Shown in pieces: positions 1 through 12,600 of a DNA stretch of 64,000 nucleotides. Where the stretch lies: the NCBI RefSeq assembly GCF_018320785.1, contig NC_054881.1, positions 20,832,275 to 20,896,274 of the forward strand. The letters are read 5' to 3'. This stretch comes from Cheilinus undulatus. Its lineage: Eukaryota > Chordata > Actinopteri > Labriformes > Labridae. A program made the translations under genes and the position numbers. Below the pieces are notes generated by a model that was given only the letters and a program-made list of their open reading frames with translations, did not search any database and was not told the DNA's origin. Within the stretch, counting starts at the first letter, position 1, and every line of letters starts with the position of its first letter.

Positions 1-39
1 TAAAAACAAACTAAGGGGATTTTTTGTCTTTCCCTCCAG

Positions 40-2572
40 GCTTCGATTATAAGACCTGCAATGTGCTGGTGGCTCTGGAACAGCAGTCGCCTGACATCGC
101 TCAGGGCGTTCACCTGGATCGAAGAGAAGAGGATGTGGGAGCTGGTGACCAGGTACAAGGCTTTAATATATAATATAATATATATATATATATATATATC
201 TCCCTGCTGTGGGCCAGGATAAAGATGGGATAACCAGGTTGTGGTATTATTTTCACTTCTATTTATGATGTGATTTGTGAACTCTACTCTTACAGGGTCT
301 GATGTTTGGATATGCCACTGATGAGACCGAGGAGTGTATGCCCCTCACAATCGTCTTAGCTCACAAGCTCAACGCCAAGATGGCTGAACTCCGCCGTGAC
401 GGAACGCTGCCTTGGCTCCGACCTGATTCCAAAACACAGGTTAGCTGCACACAAAAAAGATAACCTGGTGATTTATTTGGCCAATTATATTGACAATAAC
501 AAGTTAGAAGACAGCAAATGCTAATTTAAAGTCTTTGTGGTCCAGAGTCTAACTTTTAGGGGTACAAAACAATTAATATATATTTATTTTTATTAGACAT
601 TTACTAAAGAAACCATATGGTAAAGAGAGATTATGAGTCCTAATGAATACTTGAATATTTGTCATTATCAATACCTTGAGAATGACCCCCTCTGGCAGTA
701 CTGTATGTGATATGTCTCTAAGGCTTAAGGTTTTTTTTAACCAAACACCATTAACAATCAAACTTTTACTTATCTCAAGCAACTCTGTTCCTCAAACTGC
801 TCTGCATGTTTTTGTATAAGCCTTTTTATCCCTGGGGGTAAAAAAAATCTAAAGAAAAACAAAGGTAATCTCTTGCTTCCTATTGACTTTTTTGTATTTA
901 TCCTTTTTTTTTGTCCCCCCTCAGGTGACTGTTCAGTACAGGCAGGACCGAGGCGCCATGGTGCCGCTGCGAGTCCACACGGTAGTGGTCTCTGTGCAGC
1001 ATGATGAGACAGTGAGTCTGGACGAGATGTGTCACTGTTTGAAGGAGCAGGTGGTAAAAGCTGTGATTCCCAGTGGGTACCTTGATGACGAAACCATATA
1101 CCACCTGCAGCCCAGTGGACGCTTTGTCATTGGAGGACCACAGGTGAGATGAGAACCTGTGATTTTCATGCTCACAGAGTCGCATCAAGAGAATTTGCCA
1201 GACCCAGTTAACATGTTTTCAGTTTAATGACAACATGTTGATTTGGCTCTCATTGTAAATAGTAAAATATTGTTAATAAATCATGCCACATTCTCATGAA
1301 AATTATTTTAGTGTCGCTTCTTAAATGTTCCTAAATTTTAATGTCTTTCTCACAGGGTGATGCTGGTCTGACTGGGCGTAAGATCATCGTCGATACTTAT
1401 GGTGGTTGGGGAGCGCACGGAGGCGGAGCATTTTCAGGAAAGGATTACACAAAGGTGGATCGCTCTGCTGCCTACGCTGCCCGCTGGGTGGCGAAGTCTC
1501 TGGTGAAAGCTGGGCTCTGCAAGCGAGTGTTGGTCCAGGTGGGCAGATGAACACACAGTCAGTGCAGATTTTTCCAAAATTTAATTATTTAGCTGTAAAG
1601 ACACAATCACATGCAATTAAGCATACATTTTTGGAAAAGAATTCTAGATTTTCCATCCCCTCTTTTGGTGTTAGACTCCTAGTATGCCAACATCTTCATC
1701 TTCTTGACCATGAAAACAGCTCAGTTTGTCTAGCTGGTCACTTCTTTTGCCCAGTAAGAAATTTCTTATTCGATTCAGCAGGTAGCTATACCAGAATAAA
1801 ACTGATTGGACACAACTGAAAAACATTGGTACCTGATATCTGTTCATGCCTGTTATTGAAAACAGGGCTAATATCTGATGATATCAATGTTAAAGGGATG
1901 CATCAGTACGTCTCTACTTGTAAGTGACTTTAAAAGAGTTTCTTTGAAAATCACATCCCTTATTACTTCTGGGTGCTGCTGATATATCTGCTAAAGGAAT
2001 GAGCATTTCAGTGAATCTTTAGATCTTCTGATACGGACAATTGACTTCTTACACTGTTATCTGCTGATACAGATATTGTGTAATCATTTCAGTCTCACCA
2101 ACTTAAAACGTCTGAGGGAAACTTTAAGAAATCCATTTTCAAAAACCCATTTTTCTATATTGGAAAAATGCTGGTTTAGTTTATGCTTTGAGCTTTCTTG
2201 AGACAAAAAACACTTTTGTATAATGCATATACTGTTTTAGGTATCTTATGCCATTGGAGTTGCACATCCACTGTCTGTCTCCATCTTTCACTATGGGACC
2301 TCGCAGAAGAGCGAGAAGGAGCTGCTGGACATTGTGAGGAGGAACTTTGACCTCCGTCCAGGAGTTATCGTGAGGTATACCGTGAAGTCTAGTTTCAGTT
2401 TTCCTCTTCCAAACACAAAGTCAAACTCCCAGTCTTACAAAATATCAATGTTTTCCTTTTCTTTCTCAGAGATCTTGACCTGAAGAAGCCCATTTACCAG
2501 CGCACAGCAGCTTACGGTCACTTTGGTCGTAATGTCTTTTCATGGGAGGTGCCCAAGACGCTGAAATACTGA
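40..2572 (+). CDS. mat2a: S-adenosylmethionine synthase, catalytic subunit (5' part missing)
   Basis: Makes S-adenosylmethionine from methionine and ATP. Six exons are seen: 40-152, 296-439, 925-1143, 1356-1538, 2241-2374 and 2470-2572 (TGA at 2570-2572). All have AG/GT borders and join in phase, giving 298 residues; human MAT2A has 395, so about 97 N-terminal residues lie left of the window. The first exon needs one base from the exon before it. Visible family signatures are [15 protein letters not shown], split between the first two exons, and the glycine-rich GGGAFSGKD in the fourth, an ATP/phosphate-binding loop. The C-terminus ends EVPKTLKY, and [11 protein letters not shown] also fits MAT2A better than liver MAT1A. 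The 702-bp intron 1539-2240 holds only a decayed repeat with GATATC-type motifs (about 1815-2100). The call is firm; the a/b ohnolog cannot be decided here. Confidence 0.96.
166..199. repeat. (TA)n microsatellite in mat2a intron
   Basis: About 34 bp of nearly pure TA dinucleotide just after a splice donor. It is likely to vary in length between individuals and to be error-prone in assembly. Confidence 0.9.
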
Positions 2573-3029
2573 ACCTCTTCTCTTAATGTCCAAGCAGGTG
2601 TATTACAGATGAGCCTGCATCTTTTTCTCTTTCTCTTATCCTTTTCCTCCTCCTTCCTCTTCCTCCTCTCACTCACAGCAACATCACCACAGCCACACCT
2701 ACACGCTAAACTGACCTTCCTTCACCAGTTAGTAGTCTACACATCTCAAGGACAGAAGAGTGGTATGTCAGATGCCAAGATGTTAAATTAAAATCATAGA
2801 ATGTTTATAGTGGATTTCCTGATGGACCATGTGAGTATTTCCCACCGATGATGATGTTTTTGTAGAAAGAAATCTAGTATTGCTCAGCTTTTAATTTAAG
2901 AATCTCAGTGCAGTTGTTGATTTCCATTTCACCTGACTTAGTTGGGTTAATGGCTGTTTAGAAAAGCACTTGTAAAGTATAAAAATCTGCTTATTTTCTT
3001 ATGTGTGCTGTCCCTTCAGGCCACTTTTG

Positions 3030-3056
3030 TTCTGGCGTTTTACAGAGAAGTCAGAA
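3030..3056 (+). promoter_or_regulatory. METTL16-type hairpin 1 in mat2a 3' UTR
   Basis: Seven-base stem TTCTGGC (3030-3036) with GTCAGAA (3050-3056), one G-U pair, and a loop containing TACAGAGAA at 3041-3049. This is the UACAGARAA motif that the RNA methyltransferase METTL16 binds in MAT2A mRNA of other vertebrates to couple splicing and stability to SAM level. Motif and stem are seen; the function is carried over from known MAT2A biology. Confidence 0.88.
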
Positions 3057-3211
3057 GCTGCTAATGACCTTGTGGTTATGTTGGGCTGCACTGTGAAACC
3101 ACTCCATTTTTGTAACTTATTTTGTCTGTTTGAATATTGTGATAATTGTTTCAGTGCTCTACTTAACAAGATGAAGACGAGGTACACTTCTCCCTCATCC
3201 TGGGACTGGAA

Positions 3212-3237
3212 CTGGGTGTAGCTACAGAGAAACCCAG
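3212..3237 (+). promoter_or_regulatory. METTL16-type hairpin 2 in mat2a 3' UTR
   Basis: A perfect six-base stem CTGGGT (3212-3217) / ACCCAG (3232-3237) presents TACAGAGAA at 3223-3231. Same loop motif as hairpin 1, about 180 bases downstream. Confidence 0.88.
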
Positions 3238-5743
3238 GCTCCATTGCCTCTTGGTAGGGAGTGCCTTTATCCCAGTTCAACACTTTACTTGAAATATAAT
3301 GGAGCTTAAATACTGTAGGACTAGCCAGGAAAGAATGCATGGGTCATATTTTTATATTTTAAAACCACACAGGTGGGGCTCTGTCATATGCACAAACTTA
3401 GGGCAAAGGCACTGACAACCACCATGAAAAGCTTAAAAGCAGCAGCAGCCAAGTTGATCCACACTATGCTACTGCTCACGCCTTTCCAGCAGAAATGGAT
3501 TATTGCAAATGATGACCTAGGAACCTGCATGTTACTGAAGGTCGGATCAGACTACATGAATTTAGCCAGACTTTGACCAGATCGCATTGCTCCAACCAAT
3601 CATCAAGAATCAGGCCCAAATATGAACAATGGTAATGACAAACACTCTCGGTGTGTGACAAAACCAGCGATGCATCCAGGACACCCCACGATCTCACAAG
3701 ACTGGCGTCAGAATTTTTCTTGTATCTTCTGTCTAGTTTGACGCCTTGACCCAGGACTGCCTGTAAAGAAGGGATAAAGGGAAAGCTTTCTGGGTCTCTC
3801 TGAGCATTTTTGGTGTCATAAACTTTATGGGCTGGCCTTTGGAACAAAGCTACTAGTTTATGTTGGTTCTATAGCCATGCCATGACTGGAACAAGCTGGG
3901 ATACTGGAAAAGAAAGGAGAAGATATTCAAATGTAGAAGACCTCAACAACAAACCTTTGTTTCTAGTTAAGTTTCAAAGCTGATCTAAGTCAAAATGTTC
4001 GCCAGAACTAGTGATGTTCCTAGCCATACAACTTCCCACCTGATTTAACGCATAATATAATTGTGTTTAACCAGCTAGTCTATAGTTATATAAATATGAA
4101 ATCTGTAAACCAACTTTCCACTGCAACGGTTAACAACATCACACTGTAATGGTGCAAAGTGGGTTTGTGGAACCAGATTGACATTGTCACTTAGTGCTTT
4201 GGTGTGGTTATAACCTGACACACCCTGCAGAGAGAGATGCTATCAGTGCCATAGCAGTTAAAGTTTTTTATATATATGATTAAGAAGCTTTGTAGCACTA
4301 AGGCAGTGGTCATTAAGAACATCTAGACAGAGGGTAGACCAGGATTGTGGGCCTACACTGACAAAAAATGTAAATAATTAGTTTAACCCACTTGTAACTC
4401 TGGTGATGACTAGAAAGAGATCCAGATTTAACAGTTTATCATTAGCCAAGAGGCCGGTGCTAGCCTTGTTGGTACGGATGTTGATGTGTGAGGAGGACCC
4501 TTTAATTGGGCGTGTCCAGGGCCCAGCAGTCTTTCTGGGTCGGTCTGCCCTGACGTTAAGGGATGTGAATCCTGACACTCAACAGTAGGAAAGCATCTCC
4601 TCACTGCCTCTTGTTTCCTTATTTACCAGAATGTCATTACACATTCCCAACACCCACGCTTTTTTCACATCTGGGGCATCTGGGATCTTCTGTTTACATA
4701 CAGCAAGCTAGCTAACTAGGCTATCTTGGTTAATTTTCCTGACATGTTATTACATTTGTGTCTCAAGTTTTATTTGAAGGGCAGCCAGACCATATTTTCC
4801 TCTCCTTGAAGCATGCCTATGAGTCCACAATCGTTTATTCTTGTTTCATTTTTTTTTAGAGCACGAGACTACTACCATCAAACAGTGCTTTTGTTGTAGC
4901 GCTGCTTGACAATCTTTGAACTCAAGCACAGTTGCAAAAACAGTCAAAGAAAATATACAAAGATTGATTGGGATCACATTTGAAGTGTTGCCCCACTGTC
5001 GGCCAAGACGGAGCAAGATTTTTCTTTCATAGCCTGACATGGTGCCATTGCAAATGATAGAAAGGTATCATGTGGTCTGATCCGGCCATTGCTGCTTGTT
5101 ATGAATTACTTCATAGCACAGCAGATCTTAGACTCATCAAAAGACTTACTGTTACAGTAGTTTGCATTACAAATGTTTCTTTTAATGGATCTTTTTATTA
5201 AAATAGGTCATCTGTCCAATATTTATAACATACAGCACAAGTCTGATTTCCTAAAATCCCACACCTTGCTATTTTTTTTTATCATGGATTAGCAGAGTTA
5301 GCTTGCTTTCAGATAATAAACCTGGCACACAGTGGAGGCCTTTGAAGGTTCCCAGTTGCACATGTATGCTGACAATCCTTACTGTTAGCCTGAGCAAGAT
5401 AAGTGCAAGTAATCACAACTAGTACCTGGTCTGTGTGGAGTTAGTGCATCTAAAAAAAATCTTTGTCTCGTCGCTGGGTGACGCTGTTTCCCCATATACT
5501 GTACAGATTTGGTTTTCCACTCTTGCGCCAATCTTGTCTTAAGCTCGTCTCCTCTGGCACCACCTTGTGGCTACATTTGTGTATTGCATATAAATCTCAG
5601 CTAGGAGCCATTATGTTGACTGCGCTAAGATCATTCTAGGTTGATCTGTGTGTGACCTGAGGGTGAAACGAAGTTCTCCCAAAGATTTTTTTTTTTAACA
5701 CTGTTTGAATCCTCTCACTCGGCCACAGAGGAGACCAATGATT

Positions 5744-5770
5744 GGTTGGTGTTGTACAGAGAAACCAGCC
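5744..5770 (+). promoter_or_regulatory. METTL16-type hairpin 3 in mat2a 3' UTR
   Basis: Stem GGTTGGT (5744-5750) / ACCAGCC (5764-5770) with one G-U pair, and TACAGAGAA in the loop at 5755-5763. It lies ~2.5 kb downstream of the other two and close to the polyadenylation signal, so it marks a long 3' UTR isoform. Confidence 0.85.
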
Positions 5771-6002
5771 TGTTTACATGGTCTCCTGTGGCGGGTTTTA
5801 GGAGTTTTTTCTGTTATGTATTTTTTTAAATAATTGGAAGCACGTCCGTCAGTGTGGTTGCTGAATGTGAACAAGTGCCTTCTCAATTCCCCTGGTCCCT
5901 CCACTCCCACCCTCCCCTTATTTCTGTCCTGTGATTGCAAAATTTCCCTCTCTGGTGTTTAACACCAAGGAGTCGGATTTGTCATCTCTTTCAAACCCTT
6001 CA

Positions 6003-6008
6003 AATAAA
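6003..6008 (+). terminator. Polyadenylation signal AATAAA, mat2a
   Basis: A canonical AATAAA followed within 20 bases by a T/G-rich stretch. It is the first canonical signal I could place after the last 3' UTR hairpin. Confidence 0.6.
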
Positions 6009-6020
6009 GTGCACCCTTCT

Positions 6021-7719
6021 CTGTGCTCATGGGCCGTGCTTTGGCTTTTTATTTATGCTATTTACAACTGACTTTATTTTGGCTCCCATTACATAAAATT
6101 ACCAATGCTACATGCGCATTAGCATTAAGCAGATTGCAGAATTTTACAATAAATGCAAGTATATTCAGACAAATGGTGCAGCCTCTCTCAGCATACATAG
6201 ACCCATTTACCTATTGGATGACTGAACTGCTTTTACTTTGTTGTGTTGCAGACAAATGAAGCTCAGGCAACCCATCAGCTAGCTTTTGATGAATTAGAGG
6301 TGTTGAAAGCATTTTAGATTCATTAATGTCTGATAACCTCTCTTTGTGTTTATCATGCTTCATGTTGTTATTGTTCATTTGCTTAACATAATGCAGGCCT
6401 ATTTATGAGAGGATGTTTGCAACAGCCAATGACAGTACCCTGTAGATTTTAGATACATATGGGCTTTTATATTTAATGTAGCAGGTGGAGACAGAAGTTA
6501 CACTGAAAACAGGTGGTAATGGGATCATTTCCTCATGTAAAACTTAGTTTCTATTATTGTTTCCCATCTGTTCACCGTAAGGGAAAATCTCATACAACCT
6601 TCAACACGTTTTAGTTGTAGAAAAATGCTTCAGCCTGTTCAGTGTTTAGTCAAGAAAGCCTGAACTTTTTAGTCAGACTTGTATTCAATATTCAGAGATG
6701 GGAGTAATGTATGTCCTTAAATCAAAGAGTGCCATTGTGTCATAGTAGACATGTCTCATGTTCATATCTAGTTAATCTTATTTGAATATCCCAAATTCAT
6801 AACCATTGTTATCTAAAGACAATTTTGAAAGAGGGAAGGTCCAGACTGTACTCTTTGATGTTATGTTGATCCATCATGAGCACAGCTCTGAGCAACATTT
6901 GGGAAAAATGACAGTGACAAGAAAAACAGAACCAGACTCAAAGAACAGCCATCTGCTAAAACTGTTCAGGGTTTTAGGAAATAGAAGAAGAAAAACAGCA
7001 ATGAATGACATAAATCTATGGCTGTCCTTCCTGTGAATCCAACTTCACTGTATTTTCATCCATATGTCTACAATGGCAATAAATAATACTAACAATATAT
7101 GTAGTTTAAGTAATAGCCATGTATGATTAAGAATGATAAGATTGTGAAAATAAGGGCTAATACTGATACTGATGTTTATTCCATCACTTTTTTTAGTGCA
7201 GCCCTCCCTCTGTGCCAACATTTTCTCTCATGTTTGACCTTGAAAACAGATCAGATTTGATCAACAGATGACTTCTGCCTCATTTAAATAAAACCTCTTC
7301 AGTCAGTTGTAAGGTGTACTAGACAAGAACTTAATTGATAAGACAGATAAACAATAACAACTGCTTTCTGGTTATGTAAGGTCTGAACGATTTTGGAAGA
7401 AACTTGCATTGCAGTATTTTTTCCTTCTGAGATATATATCACAATCTTAAAAAAAAAAACAAAAGAATTATACCCGATAGATAGTACAGGAAAAGGTATG
7501 TTTATTTTTAAACGTTTTAAAATTTCCTATATTACACTCTAAAAGACACATGTAATGGGGGATATGATGTTTTTATATTAAAGGGGACATATGCAAAAAT
7601 CACTTTTCCAGGCTTTTCCAACAAAAATATGTGCCCCTGGCCTGTCCACAATCCCCTTAAATACCAGAACCCCCCCTTTTCCACCTTTCAGAAAATGTGG
7701 AATACTATTTTAAGTATAC
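6021..7719. other. Intergenic, no gene seen
   Basis: AT-rich sequence between the mat2a polyadenylation site and a Tc1 fossil. ORFs here are short, lack recognisable motifs and have no matching splice sites. A run of A at 7449-7458 is the only simple repeat. Confidence 0.6.
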
Positions 7720-9057
7720 TTAGAATATTGTGGAAAAGTCCAAATTGCAAAGTTTTCATGAGCCTTCCTTCTCTCATTCTGGTTCAGTACACACAAGCAC
7801 AATCATGGGGAAGACTGCTTACTTGACAAATGTCCAGCTGACAATCATTGACATCCTTTACAAGCCACAGAAGGTCACTGCTGAAATGGCATGCTGTTTT
7901 CAGAGGCTGTGTCAAAGCATATTTATGGACTGAAAGATACAAGTGTGAAAAGGCGCACAAGCAACAGGGATGAGCTCAGCCTCCAGAGGACTGTCAAACA
8001 AAGCAGTTTTAAGACCTTAGGGGAACTTTACAAGGAGTGGACTGAGTTTGGATTTAGTGGATCAAGAACCACCAGACACAGGCAGGCCTAAGAAATGGAC
8101 TACAAGAGTCATGTTCCTAGTGTTGAGCCAATCCTGAACCATGGACAACAACATCAGTGACTCCCCTGGGCTAAGGAGAAAAAGAGCTGTATCACTTCTC
8201 GGTGGTCTCTTGTTTTCAGATAAAAGTCGATTTGGCATTTTATTTAGAAATCAAGGTCCCAGCATCTGCAGAAAGAATTGAGAAGCACAGAATCTAAGGT
8301 GCTTGAAGTCCAATGTTTTCAGTTTCCACAGTCAGTGATGGTTTGGGGCTCCATGTCATCTACTGCTGTTGGTCCGCTGTGCTTTATCAAGTCCAGAGCC
8401 AACACTGTCAGCCGTCTACCAGGAGATCTAAGAGCCCTTCATGCTTGCATCTGTTGAGAAGCTTTATGGAGACTACCTTATCCAGGAGGACTTGGCGCAC
8501 ACGGTGAAGCCAAAACTACCAAAAGCCTGTTTGCTGACCATGGTATTACTGCATTTGATTGGACAGCCAACTGGTCTGACCTGAACCCCGTAGAGATCAG
8601 TGGGGAAATGTCAAGAGGAAGATGAGATACCCCAGACTCAACAATACAGACAAGCTGAAGGCTGCTATCAGAGCAACATGGGCTTCATAACACCCCAGCA
8701 GTGCTAGGACTGATCAGCCCCAGGCCAAGTAACAATCGATGTAATTCATTCAAAAGGATATCAAACTAATTACTGAGTGCATAAATGAGCATTATTTTAC
8801 ATAAGGTCAACATTTCTGTATTATAAATCCTTGTTTTGATTGGTGTTTTGTGATATTCTAATGTTCTGACATTGTGGATATTTGATTTCCATGGGCTGTA
8901 TGCCTTAATTATCAACATTTAAACAAAAAAGGCTTGGGATATTTTACTTTCTATGAGATGAATCTAGAATATATAAATGTTTAACTTTTTTAAGTAGAGT
9001 CTGGGAATAAAAGATGAACTTTTACATTATATTCTAATTCTTTTAGATGCACCTGTA
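7720..9057 (+). mobile_element. Decayed Tc1-like DNA transposon
   Basis: About 1.34 kb. The right end carries the terminal repeat of a common fish Tc1 family (ATTCTAATTCTTTTAGATGC then ACCTGTA, to 9057). The left end keeps the matching inner part of the repeat, TTAGAATATTGTGGAAAAGT, from 7720; the outermost left bases are lost. The interior has transposase-like blocks in the plus direction in several frames. A TA lies at the right edge as expected for Tc1. Confidence 0.85.
7805..8760 (+). pseudogene. Tc1 transposase remnant
   Basis: Starts MGKTAYLT at 7805, the usual start of this Tc1 transposase group. Helix-turn-helix blocks follow (KPQKV; SNRDELSLQ; LGELYKEWTE). Further right come pieces of the catalytic core: a stretch encoding FPQSVMVWG-like and PLCFIKS-like words near 8320-8395, and DLNP near 8580 followed by the region of the third catalytic residue. 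Many frameshifts and stops, including a break near 7930 and TAA at 8089, make it dead. It had no part in the neighbouring genes. Confidence 0.85.
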
Positions 9058-9130
9058 TATTTACAATAGTAGATGTAAGGGAAGCAAGTAATGTTCACAG
9101 ACCATCACATAAACACATCTTGTTCCAAAT

Positions 9131-9136
9131 TTTATT
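9131..9136 (-). terminator. Polyadenylation signal of the saposin gene
   Basis: AATAAA on the minus strand (TTTATT on plus). It lies in the last, non-coding exon (right edge 9546), about 410 bases into that exon. Confidence 0.65.
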
Positions 9137-9630
9137 CAGATGAAAGATATAAAAAAGAAAAGTTTATCAAAGTAGGTTGTTTCCATGAAACATTAAAAAA
9201 TGCAGTTGAATAGTGAGTAGAAAAACAAGAATAACATTTCAGTCATTGGTTATAATCATTCAAGTTCCTTATTTGACGGCTGAGCTCCCATATCTTTTCA
9301 ACATTCCTCTCATTTCTAGAGTTCAAATAACCCTTTTGTCAAGCTAGGTCCTTGTTTTGTTGACTCAGTGCACACAGTATGTGCAAAGTAGAACCACAAA
9401 AAGAGGAAAGATATTAAATCAGCATTTGAAAGTAGTCCTATCAGGTGAAAAGCCACAGGTGTAAAGCGATTAAATATTGACTGAATATTTTCTGCAGAAG
9501 GATGTGCAGTAAGTCGTCTATGTTGGCTTGTACATTTTATCCAACCCTAGAAAAACAAAAGATATTTTACAATTTGTACAGTATGTAATGCATGACCTAA
9601 TTTAAGTAACATTCATCCTACCTTGACGTT

Positions 9631-12600
9631 TTACATTGTGTTGGAGCTGAGAGGCTTCCAGGCAAATTTCTGGCAGTAGAACACAGTCTGACACAAGGGA
9701 GCATGCAGTTAGATGTCTTCATTGATCAGTCATAACCTAAACAAGGTAATAATCTGATTTTATATACTTACTCCACATTGGAATGCAGTCTTGAAATCTT
9801 TGCACATGTACAATGGCAAAGTGCACGGGTCTAAAAGGGAAATTTGAATGGTTATTACACAGGAAATATATTAGCTTTAACACCTGACAGATAATTTAAC
9901 AAGTAGTCCAACACAAGTACTTGAACTGACCCACAACAGCGGCCTCCTGACCATCACACATGTGAATGAGAGCACAGATGGCCTGAGGGGTGGCGTAACT
10001 CAAAATGGCATCCAGCACTGTCTTGGTGAACTTTCCAACGACAGACTCACACTGATTTCGGTAGGCGGAGGGCAAAATATGACATATCTCCTCCAGCAGT
10101 TCAATCACAGCATCCTGCAGAGGAAGAAGAGAGACAGGTTAGCGTGCTTCACGCTTTTTACTGTCTGGTGCCATTTAGATTTCTCCTAACATGCATGTTT
10201 TTGTGGTTATGCAGAACAAAGAGATGAATTGTTTGACACTGTGTGCGTGTGCTTTGGCTGTATGCTAACCTCAGTCCTTTGTTTTGGCAGAAGATCCTCC
10301 AGTGTCTTGACAAGAAAAATGCAAAAGGAACATTCTTTGGAGGGAGTCCCCTGATTGACAGACAAACAGCAAATGCAGGTCAGCAGAATTGGTCAAACTT
10401 GGACATTTAATCTTTATAATGAGTTCCTCAGTAAACCTTTACATTTTCTCTGTCCATAGCAGCCTGAAGGACCTCCTTTAGGAAGTAGCTGAGCATCTTG
10501 TCCCGCTTATCGCTGGAACCACACAGGCCAATGGTTTTGCAGAGCTCTGCTGGTTTCTACCAAAGAAGATAGCGTGTGATTAATGATGAAAATGGACCCA
10601 ACAAAAGCACTAGAGCCAACGATGGAATCAAACACATTTATTTGTCTACAGCCGATATTGTTCCTATGATCTCGACCTAGAGGACAAAGCAGTGTGAGAC
10701 TCACAACAAAAGAGGTGAGGAACTTGATGGCCACTGGGAGCAACTTCTGAACCTCATCTTTGCAGATCTTGGCAGTGCCAGGTGGTCCAGGCAGAATGTC
10801 ACACATGTGGTCAATGGCATCCATGATCTTTTTCTGAAATAAAGCCACATGTCAGCTTTGTATTGTTTAAACTGTGTCCTCTAGACCAGTGGTTCTCAAA
10901 TGGTGTGGCAAGGCACACTAATGTGCCTTAAGGCAAGTCTAGGTGTGCCATGGGAATTTGTACAATACGTTATTACTACAACTTTATGGCAAGTACTGTA
11001 ACCAGGCCTGACCACAGATCTAGCTGGACCCCTGAAAAACTCCAGAGAATGTGACCTCCCCAGTTGGGATTTATTGATGATATCAGTGTGTGTGTTGGAT
11101 CTGTAGTATTGGTGCTAGCATCCTGGCAAATAGTTACCACATTAAGAGCTGAAAAGCATGGCAAACTATTATTGGGTCGAAATTGGTGTTGAAATTATAA
11201 ATTCATGCTATTTTTAACTAAGTTAACCAATATTTCTATCCATTTTTGCCACTTCTTTTGACAACTTAAACCATTGTGCTGCTTTTTAAGTGTTTTTGCC
11301 ACTTTGTATTACTACTTTTTACCAATTTTTGCTGCTTTTTTTTTTTTTTAAATTTTTGCCACATTGAATCTATTTTTGCTACCCTTTTGCTGCTTTTTCA
11401 TCCAGTTTTGCTGTTTGGCCATTTTTTTGCCAAATTTTTCATCACTTCTTACAACCTTTCAGCAGCTTTAACCATTTTTTTTCCACTTTTCTGCCACTTG
11501 TAATCTACTTTGCCACCTTTTTGACACTTTCAACCCATTTATGCCACTTTTTTTTGCCAGTTTTCGCCCCTTTTTATCACTTTCAACCCATTTTTACCAA
11601 CTTTTTACAACATTTAACTCTTACAGGTCACTTGAAACCCATTTTTGCCACTGTTTTGACTCTTTCAACAAGTTTTTGCCAAGTTCAACCCATTGTTTGG
11701 CCACTTTTTTTGACCAATTTTTGCCCACTTCTGACTTTGTTTTGCCACTTTTGCCCAATTGCCTATGTTTTTTCATCATTTTTAATCCATTTTTGCCACC
11801 TTTTGTCCACTTTTGCCACCTCCATGAACCCCCAGTTGGCTTGGCCACAGAAAGCTCTCCCCTTTCTCTCCCCTTACATGCCACCTTGACTGTAACATTA
11901 TTTAAAAAGTCTATTTTGTATTGCCTTGAGGTTTTGACTTAACCTTAGGTGTGCCTTGGGCGAAAAAAGTTTGATTGAATTGATTTGTGTATATATTGAC
12001 TGTTTTAAAAATCTAAACACCTTCAGAACCAATATTTATCATTTTATTTGAGATCATGCATCATTATTCCCTTTACTTGGATTAAAAAAGATGAATGGAT
12101 TGATTGAATAGTTGAAATGCTCAAACTGATAACATGTTAGCAATGCTGAGTTAATATAGAACAGAATAAAGGATACCCACTTCAAATCCCCTCTCCTTGG
12201 ATGTTAAAGGCAACATAAAAGTAATGGGAGTAGACTAGTCTGTTGCTTGGTATTGCTTTACCCTCTACCCTCAACACTGTTGGGAAATATGGAATAGCTC
12301 AGTAAAAACACAGTCATGTAGTTGTCTTTGCCTCTAGTCAATGGCCAGTGTTGATAAAATCTGCTCTTCTTTGGCCGTTGATTTAATATTGATCCTTACT
12401 TCCTGAACAGACACAGTATCTGTGACCTCCAAAAGAATTTAAATTTTTGATTAATCTGACCACAGAACGGTTTTCCATTTTGCCTCAGTCCATTTTGAAT
12501 AAGCTTTCCATTTGGCTAAGGCTTTGCCTTCAAGATGTTTGACTCATAAAGCTAACTATAAATAATTTTAGCTTTCCCTTTTAGCCTCAGATGGGACTTC

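Larger units (their letters stand above)
2573..6020 (+). other. mat2a: Long 3' UTR of mat2a
   Basis: This stretch has no convincing ORF. It follows the mat2a stop codon and ends near an AATAAA at 6003-6008. Three hairpins with the METTL16 recognition motif lie inside it, the last at 5744-5770, which argues that the transcript runs at least that far. A length of ~3.4 kb is unusual but not unheard of for this gene. An earlier polyadenylation site is possible, since the first two hairpins lie within 700 bases of the stop. Apart from the hairpins I see nothing else in it. Confidence 0.6.

Noticed and set aside
40-2572. Naming the first gene mat1a
   Set aside because: The C-terminal LKY ending, the [10 protein letters not shown] stretch, the long 3' UTR with METTL16-type hairpins and the sftpb neighbour fit mat2a better.
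4378-5040. Short ORFs inside the mat2a 3' UTR
   Set aside because: No motifs, no start context, and lying between conserved 3' UTR hairpins.
11276-11942. Overlapping ORFs of ~60-130 residues on both strands
   Set aside because: They arise from the TTTTTGCCAC minisatellite, are rich in Phe, Leu and Pro or Lys, and have no gene structure.
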